A stretch of DNA of 64,000 nucleotides from Candidatus Leptovillus gracilis (GCA_016716065.1 JADJXA010000001.1:558001-622000), one strand, 5' to 3'. Counted from the stretch's first letter, positions 42,842 to 52,551 are shown. Numbers and translations: made by a program. Notes: a model not told the origin generated them from the sequence alone.

Positions 42842-44452
42842 ATGTTAAAAAAGCTGCAACGATTTTTATTTCTGCTGCTCCTCTTGGTAAGTGGGCTGTA
42901 CCTGCTTTATCAGGCATTCTTGTATATGCAGGGCCGCGAAAACATGCCTCCCGGCATGGTAATGGCTGGCGTAAACGTGGGCAAACTGACGGCCGAGGAA
43001 ACGGCCGTTGCCCTACAAGACCACTACTACACCCCCATCCGCCTCAGCTATCGCCAGGAAATTGTGGAGTTGGAACCGCAGATGGCTGGTTTTACCCTGG
43101 ACATGGACGCGATGATGGCCGAAGCCGAGGCTTATGTCAGCCAGCAAGATATGTGGCAGGGGTATTTGCGCTTCCTGGTGGGGCGCACCATGGAACCCAT
43201 CACCATTGAGCTGCAAGCCACCCACGACCGGGCGGCCCTGCAGGAACGCCTGCAAACCGTAGCCGCTTTCCTGGACAAACCGGCCCAACCACCCCAACTC
43301 AATACAACCACCGGGACCTACGAGATGGGCAAGCCGGGCTACGCCACCAATGTGGCCGCCAGTTTGCCGGCCATCGAACAAGCTCTCTACGAGCCACAAA
43401 ACCGCCAGGTGGAACTGGTCGTCGAAGACCAGGAAGCGCCAGGATTCGACATCTCGTTTCTGCAAAACAACATCCAAAAGCAAGTAGATGCCTTCAGCGG
43501 CGTTAGCAGTGTGTTTATCATGGATTTACAGACAGGCGAGGAAATCTCGATCAATGGCGACATCGCCATTTCCGGCCTGAGCATCCTGAAAATCGCCATT
43601 TTTTTGGAAGCGTATCGCGCGTTGGATGGCCCACCCAACGACTATGTGCAGGGGCTTTTTTACGATACGGCCGTGCAGTCCAGCAACTTTGGCGCCAACC
43701 TGCTGCTCCATGAAATCGCCGGAGAATACAACACCTACAAAGGGGCAGACATCCTCACCGCCTCCATGAAACGCCTCGGTCTGGTCAATACCTTCATGGC
43801 CGTGCCCTACGACGCCGCAGCTCCCACTACTCGTCCGACCACTTACGTCACCCCGGCCAACTCCCGCACGGATTTACTCATGATCCCCGACACAGCCATG
43901 CAGACCACCGCCGAAGAAATCGGCTCGCTGCTTTCGATGCTCTACTACTGCGCCAAAGGCGGCGGCGCGTTGATGGCTGTGTACCCCGGCGAGGTGACAG
44001 CCCAGGAATGCCAGGCCATTCTAGACCTGATGGTCCTCAACGAAGAAGGCAACCTGATCCGCTTCGGCGTGCCCGAAAACGTGCCCGTCTCCCACAAGCA
44101 TGGTTGGGACCTGGTGACGCACGGCGACGCCGGCATTGTTTTCTCCCCTGGCGGCGATTATGTGATTGTGGAATACCTTTCGCTGGGAGCTGGTAACACC
44201 GGCAACTGGTTGGACCACGAAATCAGCTTCCCGATTTTGCGCGAGATTTCGCGGGCGGTTTACAATTACTTTAACTACGAAAACCCTAACCTGGAAGACC
44301 CGATTGACCGTTCACTGCGTGAAGCGGCCGTCCGTGAAGCCGCCGAAGCCGCCGCTGCCCAGGCCGCCGAAGAACAACCCGACGCCGAAGCAACGGCCGT
44401 GCCCGATCCCAACGCCGCTATAGACCCACCGGCGGCGCAAACCAACAATTAA
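42842..44452 (+). CDS. beta-lactamase-fold serine hydrolase, active-site intact paralogue
   Basis: 536 residues. Membrane anchor (FLFLLLLLVSGLYLLYQAFL), PG_binding_4-like domain (VMAGVNVGKLTAEETAVAL), then the serine hydrolase fold: ISGLSILKIAIF with Ser247 and Lys250, the SSN element before FGANLLLHEIAG, and KHGW in place of KTG, followed by HGDAGIVFSPGGDYVIVEY. The C-terminal 60 residues are Ala/Glu/Pro-rich and disordered. It likely acts on peptidoglycan or beta-lactam-like substrates outside the membrane. No Shine-Dalgarno is seen before ATG 42842, and the repeat element occupies the upstream gap. Tandem duplication with the previous gene is clear. Confidence 0.8.
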   Translation: MLKKLQRFLFLLLLLVSGLYLLYQAFLYMQGRENMPPGMVMAGVNVGKLTAEETAVALQDHYYTPIRLSYRQEIVELEPQMAGFTLDMDAMMAEAEAYVSQQDMWQGYLRFLVGRTMEPITIELQATHDRAALQERLQTVAAFLDKPAQPPQLNTTTGTYEMGKPGYATNVAASLPAIEQALYEPQNRQVELVVEDQEAPGFDISFLQNNIQKQVDAFSGVSSVFIMDLQTGEEISINGDIAISGLSILKIAIFLEAYRALDGPPNDYVQGLFYDTAVQSSNFGANLLLHEIAGEYNTYKGADILTASMKRLGLVNTFMAVPYDAAAPTTRPTTYVTPANSRTDLLMIPDTAMQTTAEEIGSLLSMLYYCAKGGGALMAVYPGEVTAQECQAILDLMVLNEEGNLIRFGVPENVPVSHKHGWDLVTHGDAGIVFSPGGDYVIVEYLSLGAGNTGNWLDHEISFPILREISRAVYNYFNYENPNLEDPIDRSLREAAVREAAEAAAAQAAEEQPDAEATAVPDPNAAIDPPAAQTNN

Positions 44453-44475
44453 CCCCATCACAAAGAGGTGACTTC

Positions 44476-45441
44476 ATGGAATATCGTCGTTTGGGCCGCA
44501 CCGGCCTCAAAGTATCCACTATCTGCCTGGGAACCATGCAATTTGGCTGGTCCACCGACGCATCCGGCGCTTTTGCCATATTGGACGAGGCCATTACTCA
44601 GGGCATCAACTTCATAGACACGGCCGACGTTTATTCCCGTTGGGTAGATGGCAACGACGGCGGCGTCAGCGAGCAGATTATTGGCGATTGGCTGCGCCAG
44701 AGCAGCGTCCGCCGCCAGGATGTGATTCTGGCGACCAAAGTGCGCGGCCGCATGGGCGATGGCCCTAACGACGAAGGCTTGTCGCGCCAACACATCCTCA
44801 ACGCCGCCGCCGACAGCCTGCGACGGCTGCAAACCGACTACATAGACCTGTACCAGGTCCATTGGCCCGACGAGGAAACGCCGCTGGACGAAACCCTCCA
44901 GGCGCTTACCGACCTGGTGCGTGATGGCAAGGTCCGTTACATTGGCTGCTCCAACTACCCCGCCTGGCTGCTGACCAAATCTTTGTGGATCAGCGACGTG
45001 AAGAACCTGGCCCGTTTCGACAGTTTGCAGCCCCATTACAGCCTGGTCCACCGCGCCGAATTTGAACGGGAATTGCAGCCGTTATGCCTGGATCAGGGCA
45101 TTGGCGTCATCCCCTACAGCCCGCTGGCCGGCGGCTTCCTCACCGGCAAATATCGCCGGGACACGCCGCTGCCGCAGTCGGTGCGCGCCGGTGGGGTGCA
45201 GTCGCGGTACATGAATGAACAGGGATTTACGGCCGTAGACAAACTGGCTGAATCAGGCGCCGCCCACAATGCCACGGTGGCCCAAATGGCGATTGCCTGG
45301 GTGTTGGCCAACCCGGCCGTCACCTCGGCGATTATCGGAGCCAATTCCATTGCCCAACTGGTAGATACGCTGGGGGGCACGGTCGTTGCCCTTCACCCGG
45401 ACGAAAAAGCGGCTTTAGACGCCACTACCGCCTGGAAATAG
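44476..45441 (+). CDS. aldo/keto reductase
   Basis: 321 residues. (beta/alpha)8 AKR signatures: EYRRLGRTGLKVSTICLGTM, NFIDTADVYS with catalytic Asp and Tyr, ILATKVRG (Lys), YIDLYQVHWPD (His) and the C-terminal NAD(P) site IIGANSIAQL. The substrate is not visible from sequence; nearest groups (YghZ/AKR12-14-like) reduce small carbonyls. AGAGGTGA lies 6 nt before ATG 44476. It follows the beta-lactamase-fold gene after 23 nt, so it may share its transcript, though with a different function. Confidence 0.9.
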   Translation: MEYRRLGRTGLKVSTICLGTMQFGWSTDASGAFAILDEAITQGINFIDTADVYSRWVDGNDGGVSEQIIGDWLRQSSVRRQDVILATKVRGRMGDGPNDEGLSRQHILNAAADSLRRLQTDYIDLYQVHWPDEETPLDETLQALTDLVRDGKVRYIGCSNYPAWLLTKSLWISDVKNLARFDSLQPHYSLVHRAEFERELQPLCLDQGIGVIPYSPLAGGFLTGKYRRDTPLPQSVRAGGVQSRYMNEQGFTAVDKLAESGAAHNATVAQMAIAWVLANPAVTSAIIGANSIAQLVDTLGGTVVALHPDEKAALDATTAWK

Positions 45442-45505
45442 ATCACCTGATAAGTGTGTCCAGAGAAATCTTCGCCCAATTTGTAGAATGATTTTCCGGA
45501 TTACG

Positions 45506-45735
45506 GCGTAAATTTGTAAAAAAGGGCATGGTTCATCAAGCGAAACATCTTCTTTACAAATTTACGCTGAATTGTCATGCTGAGCGGAGTCTTCGGAGCG
45601 AAGCATCCCGCTCCCAGCAGAGGAGGGGGATGCTTCGGGGGACCTCAGCATGACGCGCTTTCTTGCCAAATTTGTAAAGCACATATCGCCTGGAATAAAT
45701 CATGCCTAAAAAAGATGTTCTGCTCAATGAACCAA
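45506..45735. repeat. nested inverted-repeat (MITE-like) element
   Basis: Perfect 15-bp arms GCGTAAATTTGTAAA (45506-45520) / TTTACAAATTTACGC (45553-45567). Next is a large hairpin, GTCATGCTGAG (45574-45584) / CTCAGCATGAC (45644-45654), with inner arms GCGAAGCATCCC / GGGATGCTTCG. A diverged inverted copy of the first part (AAGATGTTCTGCTCAATGAACC, 45713-45734) closes it. No protein is encoded. It lies between the convergent AKR and acyl-CoA synthetase genes. Confidence 0.65.
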
Positions 45736-45745
45736 GCCCCGATGG

Positions 45746-47533
45746 CTAATCGGCGGGATACATGCTTTCGATGTGCGCCGCGTATTTTTGGGCGACGACC
45801 TTGCGTTTGATTTTCTGCGTAGGCGTCAGTTCGCCGGTTTCCTGGGAGAAGGAGGCGGGCAGCAGCGTGAAGGCTTTGACCCGCTCATAATTCGCCAGCT
45901 CTTGTGACGCGGCCTCGATACGCTGGCGGTAAAAGGCGATAACGTCTGGATGCTGCACCAGATCAGACACGGCCGTAAAGGCGATGCCTTGCGCCTGGGC
46001 GTACTGCTCCAAAGCGACAAAGTTGGGCACAACCAGGGCGCTGATGAATTTGCGCCGGTCGCCAATGGCGATGAACTGCTCGATGTAATGGTCTTTGGCA
46101 AGGGCCGTTTCAATCCGCTGCGGCGCAATGTTCTTCCCCCCCGACGTAATAATTAAATCCTTGATGCGGTCGGTGATGCGCAAAAAGCCGTCAGCGTCAA
46201 ATTCACCCACGTCGCCGGTGCGGAACCAGCCATCCACAAACGCTTCGGCCGTGGCTTCTGGTTTGTTGTAATAGCCCTGCGTCACGCTGGGGCTTTTGAC
46301 CAAAATCTCGCCATCCACGCCAAATTTCACCTGGCAGTCGGGAATGGGCCGGCCGCCTGTGCCAAATTTGAACGCTTTGGGCGTGTTAAATGTCACCATC
46401 GGCGACGTTTCCGTCAGCCCATACCCCTCACAGACCAACAGCCCGGCGGCAAAGAAAAATTCCTCAATCTCCCGCGCCAGCGGCGCGCCGCCGGCCGAAA
46501 AGAAATTCTTGGAGCCTCCCACCACGTCCCGAACCTTACTCAGGACCAGGCGGTCGGCCAGACGATGCTGCGCCGCCAGCCAGACGCCCACCGGCCGGTT
46601 ATCCTTCAGCCGGTACTGATAGTCGCTGCCTACGCGGATGGCCCAATGAAACAATCTCTTCTTGACGGCCGAGCCTCGTTCCAAACCGGCGTAAGCGGCG
46701 GCATAGATTTTCTCGTAGAGGCGCGGCACGCTGACCATGACGGTGGGGCGCACCTCTTGCATTGTCTCAATCACCGCTTTGGGATTCGCCAGATAGTAGT
46801 TGACGGCGCCGGTTTTGAAGATGAAATAGGACCAGGTTCGCTCGTAGACGTGCGTCAGCGGCAGGAAGCACAGCGAGCGGTCGCCGGGACCAACAGTAAA
46901 CTGCCCATCCATGGCCTTAAATTGATGGTAGATATTGGCGTGGGTGAGCATCACGCCCTTTGGTTCGCCGGTAGTGCCGGAGGTGTAGATGATGGTCGCC
47001 AGATCGTCGGCGGAGGCGGCGGACAATCGGGCTTCAATCTCCGGGCTGCTGGCTGGATCGGCGCCAAGCTGCAAAAATTGGCTGAAATGCAAGGAACGTT
47101 CACCTTGCAGTTTGGTGGTTTCGTCAAAGGAGATGATGGTTTGCAGGCTGGGTGAACGCTCGATGATGGCTTGAACTTTGTCGTAATGTTCCTGCCCACC
47201 GGTGAAGAGAATGGTGATGGCCGCTTCGTCTATGATGTAGGCGGCCTGGTGTTTGGTGTTGGTGGCGTAAATCGGCACACAAACGCCGCCCACGCTGAGA
47301 ATGCCAAAATCGGCCAAGGCCCATTCTGGCCGGTTTTCGGCGAAAATACCGATGCGTGCGCCGGGCTGCACGCCCAGAGCCAGCAAGGCGCGGGCGATGG
47401 TATTTGTGGTTTCGCCCATCGTCTGATAGCTGATGGTTTGCCATTGCCCCCCTTGTTGGTAACGCATGGCGGGTTCGGCGGCGTAGGTTTGCGCACTTTG
47501 GCGTATGACAACAGCCAGGTGTTGGTTGTCCAT
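45746..47533 (-). CDS. long-chain acyl-CoA synthetase (AMP-forming)
   Basis: 595 residues from ATG 47533, chosen for AAAGGAG 6 nt upstream. ANL-family motifs: TIIYTSGTTGEPKGVMLTH (P-loop), GYGLTETSP (A5), DGWFRTGDVGEFD (A7), RITDRIKDLIITSGGKNIAP (A8) and a C-terminal Lys region TPTQKIKRKVV. The ARIGIFAENRPEWALADFG segment is typical of FadD15/long-chain types. It activates fatty acids to acyl-CoA. It is separated from the upstream metallophosphoesterase gene by a terminator. Confidence 0.93.
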   Translation of the reverse strand: MDNQHLAVVIRQSAQTYAAEPAMRYQQGGQWQTISYQTMGETTNTIARALLALGVQPGARIGIFAENRPEWALADFGILSVGGVCVPIYATNTKHQAAYIIDEAAITILFTGGQEHYDKVQAIIERSPSLQTIISFDETTKLQGERSLHFSQFLQLGADPASSPEIEARLSAASADDLATIIYTSGTTGEPKGVMLTHANIYHQFKAMDGQFTVGPGDRSLCFLPLTHVYERTWSYFIFKTGAVNYYLANPKAVIETMQEVRPTVMVSVPRLYEKIYAAAYAGLERGSAVKKRLFHWAIRVGSDYQYRLKDNRPVGVWLAAQHRLADRLVLSKVRDVVGGSKNFFSAGGAPLAREIEEFFFAAGLLVCEGYGLTETSPMVTFNTPKAFKFGTGGRPIPDCQVKFGVDGEILVKSPSVTQGYYNKPEATAEAFVDGWFRTGDVGEFDADGFLRITDRIKDLIITSGGKNIAPQRIETALAKDHYIEQFIAIGDRRKFISALVVPNFVALEQYAQAQGIAFTAVSDLVQHPDVIAFYRQRIEAASQELANYERVKAFTLLPASFSQETGELTPTQKIKRKVVAQKYAAHIESMYPAD

Positions 47534-47623
47534 ATTTTCTCCTTTGGCGAAGGACCAAGTCTTATGCGGGAGTATGGCAGAAATGGCGAGATTGCATAGT
47601 GACAAACGTCATATCATGGGGGA

Positions 47624-47659
47624 AGAAAAACGGCCGTCTCCTGTCCGGGAACGGCCGTT
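47624..47659 (-). terminator. terminator built from two ACGGCCGT motifs
   Basis: AACGGCCGT (47650-47658) and ACGGCCGTT (as read on the minus strand, 47629-47637) pair around a 12-nt loop. Minus-strand TTTTTCTTCC follows directly. It lies 46 nt past the metallophosphoesterase stop. Two copies of the genome-wide palindrome have been used as the stem. Confidence 0.7.
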
Positions 47660-47705
47660 AAGCGTCGTCGTCCACCACATCAGGCAGCGAAAACCGCAGC
47701 GGCCA

Positions 47706-49177
47706 TCACTCTGGGGCTTTGGGAACCACAAATGCCGCCTGCTTGTCGGCGTCTTTTTCGTATTCCTTCTTTTGATTGCCCGTCCAGCTTTCAAAGCCGA
47801 TGGCCCCGGATTCTTTCTCATTTTTGTCTTCTTCGGCGTTGTAAAAGACGAGGTAGGTCAACTGCTTCAAGGCGATAAAATCGGCCGACCGGTCCAGGGA
47901 GATGGTGCGATAAAAACGGCCGCGCCAGGTTCCGCTGTTCAGGTAAAGGACATCACGGCCCTCTACCACATCCAGCGGGCGCATCACTGGCATATGGGTG
48001 TGCCCGTACACCACAAAGCGGGTGGCGCTGTCCGGCCGTTTCCATTCTTCTTCATAAAAAGCGCCCTTTGTATAGCTGTCTACTGGGTCCTCGCTCATGC
48101 GCCGTTCAATGCTGGGCAGCAGCAGGCGCAGCAGCCTGTTGGAATCGGTCACGCGGGTCAACATTTCAATGACTTCGTTGAAGGGCGTGCGGCTAAAGAA
48201 GCGCAGCAGTTCGTCTACGCGGGTATTTGGGTTGCGCCAGTTCTTAACAAATTCCAGGTCGAACAGGTTATTGACGACAGTGTCCAGGGTTTTGTCCAGT
48301 GCTTCTAACACTGTGGGGTCATCCACCTGCCTCATTTTGGAGTAGAACCATTCCATCATGCGGCCTAACGGCCGTACATTGTCAATATCCTGCATCGCCA
48401 TTACTAGCTCATCGCTGACAGTCGGGTATTCCGCTTGCAGCAGCCGCAGCGTGTGCGGCAAATTGACGGCAAACTCGGTGGCGATCACATCGCCAATGGG
48501 AACCTGCAAATGGTCTTCGCGGCCGTAGTTGGGCGAGCCGTTGTAATTGTAAACGTCATACTGATGGCCGTGCCGGGCAAATACGCCATAGGCGCTGTCC
48601 CTAAATTCATAGGGATACCACCATTCCATGCCATCCAAAATTTGCACCGTGTTGCCGTTCACCGTCAGGCCCAACATCTTGCGCAGTTCGTCACGCAGAG
48701 AGGGGTAGAGGTTGATCAGGCGGTCGTGGTTGCCCACCACAAAAATAATCTGCACCGGTATCGCGCGCCCCACCTCATCGTGGATGATTTTGTGGAAGTT
48801 GCGGAAAATTCAAACGTGGCCCAATTCTGGTAGAGGATGCTGTTTTTCGGCACATCGGCGCGGCGGTCGGAGTCCGGGAAGCGGCCCAAAATGTCCAGGC
48901 AGCGCCGCTCTGTGCGGCTGCCCAGGCGCGGGTTGGGAATGTCGCGCAGGGCGTTGGCCCCCCACGGCCGATCTTCAGGCGCTTCCTCGAACCATTGTTC
49001 GGAACGGATCAGGTCCGGGATATCGCCCAACAGCAAGAGCTTCATCTCGGTGGCCTTGTTTTTCCGGGCCAGCGAGATGATCTTGGAAATGAACACCTGC
49101 TCGAAGGCTTTGGCCGGCAGGTTGTGGTCGCCGGCGGTGGCGTCTACAAAATGTAAATCGCTGATGACGACTAGCAT
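47706..49177 (-). CDS. metallophosphoesterase, frameshifted at 48,805-48,808
   Basis: The full protein would have about 490 residues. The first frame (49177 to about 48,800) has LVVISDLHFVDATAGDHN (first metal ligands) and MKLLLLGDIPDLIRS (GD motif). The second frame, one base off, carries IIFVVGNHDR, ARHGHQYDVYNY and RFVVYGHTHMPVM (GNHD, H, GHTH motifs). The frames join if the AAAA at 48805-48808 (TTTT on the coding strand) gains one base, giving FEFFRNFHKIIHDEVGRAIPV. So either one base is missing or the gene has just been disrupted. Substrate unknown. ATG 49177 follows GAGG at 6 nt. Confidence 0.8.
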
Positions 49178-49191
49178 GGGAACCTCGCTTG

Positions 49192-49230
49192 AAAATAGAG
49201 GCGTCAAATCTTAAAGATTTGACACCTCTA
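49192..49230 (-). terminator. terminator-like hairpin after the S9 peptidase
   Basis: Arms TAGAGGcGTCAAATCTT (49196-49212) / AAGATTTGACaCCTCTA (49214-49230), one mismatch. On the minus strand it is followed by TTTTC. It lies between the S9 peptidase and metallophosphoesterase genes. Confidence 0.55.
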
Positions 49231-49237
49231 AACCAGT

Positions 49238-51256
49238 TCATTTCAGATATTTCTCAAACCAGCGCAGGATGTGGTTCAGGCGGACGATGCGGCGGTCGGT
49301 GCGGCCGACGCGGGAGAGGCCGTGCGGTTCGTCGGGGAACAGCACCAGTTCGGTGTCTACGCCCAGCCGTTTCAGGGCCACAAAAACTTGTTCCCCTTGC
49401 TCCTGGGCGACGCGGTAATCGGCCTGACTGTGGATGACGAGGGTAGGCGTCTGGGCATTGCCGATGTATTTCATGGGCGACAGCCGCCAATACTGTTCCA
49501 GGTTGTCGAAGGGGGGTTTGTCCTGGCCGATGGTCTGTTGGAAGGCCCAGTTGAAATCGCTGGACCCCCACATGCTGACCAGGTTATTCACGCTGCGTTG
49601 GGTAACGGCCGCTTTAAACCGCTGCGTGCGCCCAATGATCATGCTGGTCATGTAGCCGCCGTAGCTGCCACCGGTGACGCCCATGCGGTTGACGTCTATG
49701 TAGGACTGCCCGGCCATGTAGTCGGTCCAGGCCATCACGTCGTCATAATCTACCGTGCCCCAATTGTGCCAGATGGCCTTGCTGTGTTCATCGCCATACC
49801 CCTGCCCGCCGCGTGGGTTGCTGAAATAAACCACGTAGCCGTGGGCGGCCAGGAAGAAAAATTCGTGCATGAAGGCGTTGCCATACTGCACCTGCGGCCC
49901 GCCGTGAATTTGCAGGATGGATGGGTAAGTCTGCGCCGGGTCGAAATCGGGCGGGAACAAAATCCAGCCGTGCAGGTCGTAGCCATCATACGCTTTGAAC
50001 CACACTTCTTCGATCTGGCCCAGGTGCAGCCGTTTGAGCCAGTTCTCGTTGAAGCGGCTGAGTTGGCGGGAACGGCCGTTTTCCCTATCCCAGACATACA
50101 GTTCACCCGGCCGGGTCATGGTGTTAAGTACGTAGGCCATTTTCTGCTGGGCGGCGTCCCAGGTGTAAGGGCCAAGCTGGCCGGGATCGGGCAGCAGCCG
50201 TTCGATGGCCGGTTGGCCGTCCAGCGTGGCGCGGTAGAGGGCGGTGTCGCCGTGGCGCGAAGCCTGGAAGAAGATAGATTGGCCGTCGTTGGCCCAGGTG
50301 GGTGGCATTTGCACGCCGCCGGCCATGTCGCCGCTGGTCACATCTACGCAGTGCAAGTCGGCGGCGGCGGTGAGGTTGCGCGCCGGTGCGCCGTCCACGT
50401 CGGAGCCAACGATCCAAAGGCTTACGTTGCGCCACCATTGGCCTTCGCCGTCCACACCCAGGTAGGCCAGGGCACGGCCGTCTGGCGAATAAGCCAGCGC
50501 GCCCAACGGTCCGACCGGGGTGGGGATGAGCCGCATCTCGCCCCCCTCGGCCGGGATGACATACACGTCGTCGCGGTCGGGCGTCTGGTCGGGGTCGGGC
50601 TGGCGGTTGGAGGTAAAGGCGATGAAACGGCCGTCTGGCGACCAGACCGGGTTCACTTCGTCATGGTTCTCGCTGTCGGTTAGTTGGGTGGCTTTGCCAT
50701 TTTGGGCATCAATGGTCCAGATGTGCCAGCGCTCGTCGGGCAGGTAGCCTTCGCCGTCCATCTTAAAAAAGGTGCGGCTGGTCACGTGGCGGGCGACGAC
50801 GCCTAATTTTTTCTTTTGCTCATCGCTCTCCCGTTCCAGGGCGGCTTTGTCCGGTTTGCGGAAGGTGCACAACAGGCGACGGCCGTCGGGCGACCAATCC
50901 AGGCTGCCAAACTGCCCTTTCAGGCTGGTTAACGGCCGGGCCTCGCCGCCGTTCACCGGGATGAGATACACCTGCATCTGCCTTTCATTCTGGCGATTGG
51001 AGAGGAAAGCAATGGTACGGCCGTCGGGCGACCAGCGCGGCGATGTATCTACCTGGTCGCCATAGGTGAACTGCTGCGGGCGACCCGGTCCGGTGGGGGC
51101 CAACCACAAATTGCTGAATTTCTTTTCGGTTTTGGGGTCAATGCGCTGCACGGCGGTGATGACGGCACGGCCGTCAGGGGCAATGCGCGCATCGGTGATC
51201 AGGTTGAAACGGTACAAATCTTCGGCGGTCAAATGACGTTTGGGTTTTGTGGGCAT
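49238..51256 (-). CDS. S9 family prolyl oligopeptidase / acylaminoacyl peptidase
   Basis: 672 residues from ATG 51256, chosen for GGAGGA 5 nt upstream. The N-terminal WD-like/beta-propeller part has repeated WSPDGR motifs (PRWSPDGRTIAFLSNRQ, LDWSPDGRRLL, PVWSPDGRFIAFTSNR, YSPDGRALAYLG). The C-terminal alpha/beta hydrolase has the nucleophile Ser in GVTGGSYGGYMT, the acid in HSQADYRV and the His in DEPHGLSR. It lacks a signal peptide and is presumably cytoplasmic, cleaving short peptides or acyl-peptides. The MFS transporter gene is 83 nt upstream on the same strand. Confidence 0.92.
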   Translation of the reverse strand: MPTKPKRHLTAEDLYRFNLITDARIAPDGRAVITAVQRIDPKTEKKFSNLWLAPTGPGRPQQFTYGDQVDTSPRWSPDGRTIAFLSNRQNERQMQVYLIPVNGGEARPLTSLKGQFGSLDWSPDGRRLLCTFRKPDKAALERESDEQKKKLGVVARHVTSRTFFKMDGEGYLPDERWHIWTIDAQNGKATQLTDSENHDEVNPVWSPDGRFIAFTSNRQPDPDQTPDRDDVYVIPAEGGEMRLIPTPVGPLGALAYSPDGRALAYLGVDGEGQWWRNVSLWIVGSDVDGAPARNLTAAADLHCVDVTSGDMAGGVQMPPTWANDGQSIFFQASRHGDTALYRATLDGQPAIERLLPDPGQLGPYTWDAAQQKMAYVLNTMTRPGELYVWDRENGRSRQLSRFNENWLKRLHLGQIEEVWFKAYDGYDLHGWILFPPDFDPAQTYPSILQIHGGPQVQYGNAFMHEFFFLAAHGYVVYFSNPRGGQGYGDEHSKAIWHNWGTVDYDDVMAWTDYMAGQSYIDVNRMGVTGGSYGGYMTSMIIGRTQRFKAAVTQRSVNNLVSMWGSSDFNWAFQQTIGQDKPPFDNLEQYWRLSPMKYIGNAQTPTLVIHSQADYRVAQEQGEQVFVALKRLGVDTELVLFPDEPHGLSRVGRTDRRIVRLNHILRWFEKYLK

Positions 51257-51338
51257 ACATTCCTCCAATGGGATTCGATAATCATCTAACACCGCAATGG
51301 TAACGCATGAATGGCCTGTCTGGCAAACAACAAAGGCG

Positions 51339-52514
51339 TCAGGGCGGGTTCAGCCAGCCACGCGCCAGCGCCAACAGCATCAGGGCAATGGCCGCAAGGG
51401 TAAACGTGGCCGTGCCGCCAAACATCACCATACCGCCCCAGCGATCAAACACGTAGCCGGTGATGGCGCTGCTAAACAACGGGGCCAGCCCCACAAAACA
51501 GGCGCCCATGATCGCCTGGGCGGTGGATTTCCAGGCGTCGGGCGTGCGCTGGTTGATGAGGTGAACAATGGTTACAAAAAACAGACCATACCCCACCCCC
51601 TTCAGCGTGGAGACGGCCAACAAAGCGTTGGGGGTGCGCGAAAGGGCGAATCCATAGACGGACACGGCAATAACCACCATCGCCAGCAGCAGCGTCCAGG
51701 GGGCGCCCAGACGGCGCATGATACGGGCGCTGCTCAGCATGATCGGCACTTCGGCCAGCGCCGACAGACCAAACATCCACCCGACGCTGCTGCGCGAACC
51801 ACCCAGTTCGGTCATAAAAATGCCGCCAAAGATAAAGGTCGAAATTAACGAGACGCCAGTTAGGAAGGCGACGACAAACAACGTTAACAGGCCTGGCTCG
51901 CGCAGCAGCAGCCAGGCGGAACCGGCTGGCTGGCGGTCGCCGACCGGTTTTTCTTCCAGGTACATGATGAGCAAAACACAGGGAACGGCCGTTGCCGCCG
52001 CCACCCAAAACATCGGCGCGTAGCCCAACTGCTGCCAGGCCAGGCCACAAATGATCGAGACCAACGCAAATCCCAAAGAACCCCACAGGCGCATCGCCCC
52101 GAAACTGAGGTGATGGGTGACGGCCATTTCGGCCACCAGGCCATCGCCAATCGGGCTGGTTGGGCTGCGAAAAATCGCCAACAAAGCCATCACCGGGAAA
52201 AAGCCAAAGAAGCTTTGCGGCCAGCGCAGCAGCAGCAGCGCCACAATCCAGCCAATCAGGGATATTTGCAGCAAGCGCAAACGCCAGCCGCGTCTGTCGG
52301 CCAGCGCCGAAAGGAAAGGCCCCAAAATGAGCGCCGCCAGGGGATTAAACACGGCCAATATGCCAACTTCTAATCCGCTCAGGCCGCGTGTGTCGGACAG
52401 GTAGACGTTTAGAAAGGGGTCGTAAACGGCAACAAAACTCCAATAGAACCAATAAAAGAGAGAACCCAGACTCGCAGGAGCCAGGGAAAGCCCATAGAAG
52501 CGGCGTGCAGACAT
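51339..52514 (-). CDS. MFS transporter (PPP/LacY-like)
   Basis: 391 residues, twelve predicted helices. It looks like the MFS_1-like group with 3-phenylpropionate or nucleoside-type transporters: SLFYWFYWSFVAVYDPFLNVYL at the start, LADRRGWRLRLLQ in loop 2-3, and SFGAMRLWGSLGFALVSIICG. The solute cannot be told from sequence. GGAGC precedes ATG 52514 by about 11 nt, so the RBS is weak. It may be co-expressed with the S9 peptidase. Confidence 0.8.
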   Translation of the reverse strand: MSARRFYGLSLAPASLGSLFYWFYWSFVAVYDPFLNVYLSDTRGLSGLEVGILAVFNPLAALILGPFLSALADRRGWRLRLLQISLIGWIVALLLLRWPQSFFGFFPVMALLAIFRSPTSPIGDGLVAEMAVTHHLSFGAMRLWGSLGFALVSIICGLAWQQLGYAPMFWVAAATAVPCVLLIMYLEEKPVGDRQPAGSAWLLLREPGLLTLFVVAFLTGVSLISTFIFGGIFMTELGGSRSSVGWMFGLSALAEVPIMLSSARIMRRLGAPWTLLLAMVVIAVSVYGFALSRTPNALLAVSTLKGVGYGLFFVTIVHLINQRTPDAWKSTAQAIMGACFVGLAPLFSSAITGYVFDRWGGMVMFGGTATFTLAAIALMLLALARGWLNPP

Positions 52515-52551
52515 TAATTCGTTTGCTCCAAAAGGGGGGATAAAAGTGACT

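Noticed and set aside
49271..50683. 470-codon open frame antisense to the S9 peptidase
   Set aside because: It is a GC-rich mirror of a well-supported peptidase gene with all catalytic motifs; it has no recognisable domain and no RBS.
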